Below, one piece after another: positions 6,074-7,577 of a stretch of DNA of 7,577 nt; position 1 is the first letter of the stretch, and each line of letters starts with the position of its first letter. A program made the translations under genes and the position numbers. The notes under the pieces were generated by a model. That model had not been told where the DNA came from, did no database searches, and saw only the letters and a list, made by a program, of their open reading frames with translations. This DNA comes from CAG-791 sp002390025. GTDB taxonomy: Bacteria; Bacillota; Clostridia; Lachnospirales; Lachnospiraceae. The stretch spans positions 1 to 7,577 of the forward strand of contig CAMNLR010000129.1 in assembly GCA_946543465.1 (NCBI GenBank), given 5' to 3'.

Positions 6074-6128
6074 CAAACTGCCATCTCCGCGAAAAACAGT
6101 TTGTGTATTTTCGACAAAAAAATATAAG
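6074..6128 (+). promoter_or_regulatory. Tentative promoter and operator-like inverted repeat upstream of the CdaR-type regulator
   Basis: TTGTGT (6101-6106) and TATAAG (6123-6128) are spaced by 16 nt; the -35 match is weak (3 of 6) and the -10 match good (5 of 6). A 7-bp inverted repeat, CAAACTG (6074-6080) with CAGTTTG (6097-6103), overlaps the -35 and could be an operator, perhaps for autoregulation. TAAAAT at 6159-6164 is an alternative -10 without a good -35. Confidence 0.35.
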
Positions 6129-6223
6129 AAATTTGTGGATTATTATCGCTAATTGCATTAAAATAGAAAGACAGGGACCTTACAGATGTTTTCATGCGGA
6201 GGGAAACCGCAGGAAAGAGTGGT

Positions 6224-7315
6224 ATGATGGTATCAAATCAGGTTTTACAGAATACAATCGAAGGGATCAAGGAAATCACAAGGCTGGAAATCTGTATTAT
6301 GGATGCTGAGGGAAGAGAGGTCGTCTCGACGGCCCCTGTCTTCGCCGACGCCGTGCATGCAATACCCGATTTTGTCGTCTCGCCCGCCGATTCCCAGTCC
6401 GCGGGAACCTTTCAGTTTTTCAAGGTCATGGAGGACCAGCAGCTCGAATATGTCCTGGTCGTCAAGGGCGATACGGACAATACCCTGCTGGTTGGCCGCA
6501 TGGCCGCCTTCCAGCTCCGCGGCCTCATGGCCGCCTTCAAGGAGCGCTACGACAAGGACAGCTTCATGAAGAACCTCCTGCTGGACAACCTCCTGCTCGT
6601 GGACATCTACAGCCGGGCCAAAAAACTCCGGATCGCTCCCGACGCCAGCCGCGTCGTCATCATCATCGAAAACGGATCCGACCGCGACCGCAACGTCCTG
6701 GAACTCATGCAGGAATACATCGGCGTCAGCAACTCCGACTTCGTCACCGCCGTCGATGAATCCAACGTCGTCATCGTCAAGGAGATCGCCGACCCCGGCA
6801 GGGAAAAAGAGATCGAGAAGACCGCCGTCGGCATCGAAGACCAGCTCCACAAACTGGGGATCAACGACATCCGCGTCGCCTACGGCACCATCGTCGAGGA
6901 GATCAAAGAGGTCAGCCGCTCCTTCAAGGAAGCCAAAATGGCCCTGGACGTCAGCAAGATCTTCTTTGAAGACCGCACCGTCATCGCCTACAACGAACTG
7001 GGCATCGGCCGCCTGATCTACCAGCTGCCCATCCCCCTGTGCAAAATGTTCATCCGCGAGATCTTCAAGGGCAAAAACCCCGACGACTTCGACCAGGAGA
7101 CCCTGACCACCATCAACAAATTTTTCGAGAACAGCCTGAACGTCTCCGAGACATCCCGCCAGCTCTTCATCCACAGAAACACCCTGGTCTACCGCCTGGA
7201 CAAACTCCAGAAGAGCACCGGCCTCGACCTCCGCGTCTTCGAGGACGCCATCACCTTCAAGATCGCCCTCATGGTCGTCAAATACATGAAATACATGGAA
7301 CAGTACGACTACTGA
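6224..7315 (+). CDS. CdaR/PucR-family transcriptional regulator
   Basis: Predicted DNA-binding regulator of 363 residues. An N-terminal sensor-like region (about 1-100; L-E-I-C-I-M-D-A-E-G-R-E-V-V-S-T) resembles the putative sugar-diacid recognition region of CdaR relatives. A central degenerate GGDEF-like domain follows (about 140-235; R-V-V-I-I-I-E...Y-G-T-I-V-E-E-I...S-F-K-E-A-K-M-A-L). The C-terminal PucR-type helix-turn-helix (about 300-355) reads N-V-S-E-T-S-R-Q-L-F-I-H317-R-N-T-L-V-Y-R-L. The start at 6224 is preferred because AGGAAAG (6211-6217) precedes it by six bases and relatives begin at M-V-S-N-Q; the ATG at 6227 is equally possible, and the one at 6194 has no site. It lies alone between two terminators. 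Family members sense sugar diacids or other carbon compounds, but the ligand and targets here are not identifiable; no diacid catabolism gene is in view. Codons strongly favour C at the third position. Confidence 0.9.
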   Translation: MMVSNQVLQNTIEGIKEITRLEICIMDAEGREVVSTAPVFADAVHAIPDFVVSPADSQSAGTFQFFKVMEDQQLEYVLVVKGDTDNTLLVGRMAAFQLRGLMAAFKERYDKDSFMKNLLLDNLLLVDIYSRAKKLRIAPDASRVVIIIENGSDRDRNVLELMQEYIGVSNSDFVTAVDESNVVIVKEIADPGREKEIEKTAVGIEDQLHKLGINDIRVAYGTIVEEIKEVSRSFKEAKMALDVSKIFFEDRTVIAYNELGIGRLIYQLPIPLCKMFIREIFKGKNPDDFDQETLTTINKFFENSLNVSETSRQLFIHRNTLVYRLDKLQKSTGLDLRVFEDAITFKIALMVVKYMKYMEQYDY

Positions 7316-7331
7316 GTGAGTCACCCTGTTC

Positions 7332-7356
7332 TGCGGGCATGAAGCCCGTATTTTAT
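7332..7356 (+). terminator. Likely intrinsic terminator after the CdaR-type regulator
   Basis: TGCGGGC (7332-7338) pairs with GCCCGTA (7344-7350) with one G-U pair and a 5-nt loop, followed by TTTTAT. The stem is short but GC-rich and begins 17 nt after the stop codon. Confidence 0.7.
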
Positions 7357-7385
7357 GTAATAATAATGAAGTTTTCGCGCAGACC

Positions 7386-7414
7386 GTGACAAAACTATAA
7401 AGAATTATTACAAT
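7386..7414 (+). promoter_or_regulatory. Sigma-A promoter for the next downstream gene
   Basis: GTGACA (7386-7391, 5 of 6) and TACAAT (7409-7414, 5 of 6) are spaced by exactly 17 nt. The predicted start is near 7421, giving a leader of about 155 nt to the ATG at 7575. Confidence 0.7.
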
Positions 7415-7418
7415 AGAA

Positions 7419-7574
7419 GCAGCTGCCCGGCACCCGTCCGGACAGCTGCAATCTGTAATAGGGATATACAGACGAACCGGATCGCTGAAAAAGTCTGACC
7501 CGCGCAGAGACCGGATCCTCCCGGATCCGAAAAAAGCAATACCAATAAGGAAAACAAAAGGACAGATTATAGGA
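7419..7574 (+). other. Hairpin-rich 5' leader of the downstream gene
   Basis: Three hairpins follow the promoter. GCAGCTG/CAGCTGC (7419-7425 with 7443-7449) has an inner CCGG/CCGG (7427-7430 with 7438-7441). TCTGTA/TACAGA is at 7452-7457 with 7467-7472. CGGATCC/GGATCCG is at 7512-7518 with 7523-7529. A third CCGGATC copy (7477-7483) could compete for the last stem. The last hairpin is followed by A-rich, not T-rich, sequence, so it is not a terminator. Purine-rich AAAAGGA (7556-7562) precedes an ATG at 7575-7577, 12 nt away, the probable start of a gene beyond the window. I recognise no known riboswitch. Confidence 0.4.
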
Positions 7575-7577
7575 ATG

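Noticed and set aside
6194..6223. Upstream ATG start for the CdaR-type regulator
   Set aside because: There is no Shine-Dalgarno before it, whereas AGGAAAG sits correctly before ATG 6224, and relatives begin at the M-V-S-N-Q segment.
6245..7324. 359-residue open frame on the - strand opposite the CdaR-type gene
   Set aside because: It is an antisense shadow caused by the strong C/G third-position bias of the real gene; its composition (mostly D, V, G, L, E) is not protein-like and no family motif is seen.
7512..7536. CGGATCC hairpin followed by an A-run as a terminator
   Set aside because: The run following the stem on the + strand is A, and on the - strand the T-run comes before the stem, so neither orientation gives an intrinsic terminator.

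Overview
The window looks like the chromosome of a GC-rich anaerobic Firmicute, most likely Lachnospiraceae or a close clostridial relative. This rests on family resemblance: a clostridial-type TrkH, a PucR/CdaR-type regulator that starts in the Lachnospiraceae style (MMVSNQ...), a CvfB-like S1 protein, a stand-alone bacterial acyl-ACP thioesterase, and a secreted Amidase_6 enzyme with choline-binding-like repeats. Promoters fit the sigma-A consensus and the Shine-Dalgarno sites are purine-rich. No species call is possible from sequence alone. All supported genes lie on the + strand.

Layout. Positions 1-921 hold the C-terminal two thirds of a TrkH/KtrB potassium-channel subunit, cut by the window edge. 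A GC-rich non-coding stretch follows, with degenerate tandem repeats and a perfect 10-bp hairpin. A compact stand-alone unit comes next: sigma-A promoter, tRNA-Gln(CUG) at 1293-1365, and a strong terminator at 1378-1410. From 1411 to about 1700 there is a gene-free stretch with several inverted repeats. A WalR-like box (1678-1694) and a near-consensus promoter (1718-1746) then drive a long structured leader of about 365 nt.

The leader precedes what looks like one operon ending at the terminator at 6007-6043: a secreted Amidase_6 cell-wall hydrolase with C-terminal wall-binding repeats (2119-4173), a possible 53-aa coupled small ORF (4166-4327), an acyl-ACP thioesterase (4314-5195), and a CvfB/YitL-like S1-domain RNA-binding protein (5155-5988). 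No terminator is visible inside, and the reading frames overlap or are closely spaced. The operon therefore may link envelope functions (wall hydrolysis and fatty-acid release) with a post-transcriptional regulator; that link is inference.

A separate unit encodes a CdaR/PucR-family transcription factor (6224-7315) with its own hairpin terminator. The last 160 bases contain a good sigma-A promoter (7386-7414) and a hairpin-rich leader running to an ATG at the very end of the window, probably the start of the next gene. The most promising undescribed items are the structured leader of the amidase operon, the embedded small ORF, and the second structured leader at the right end.
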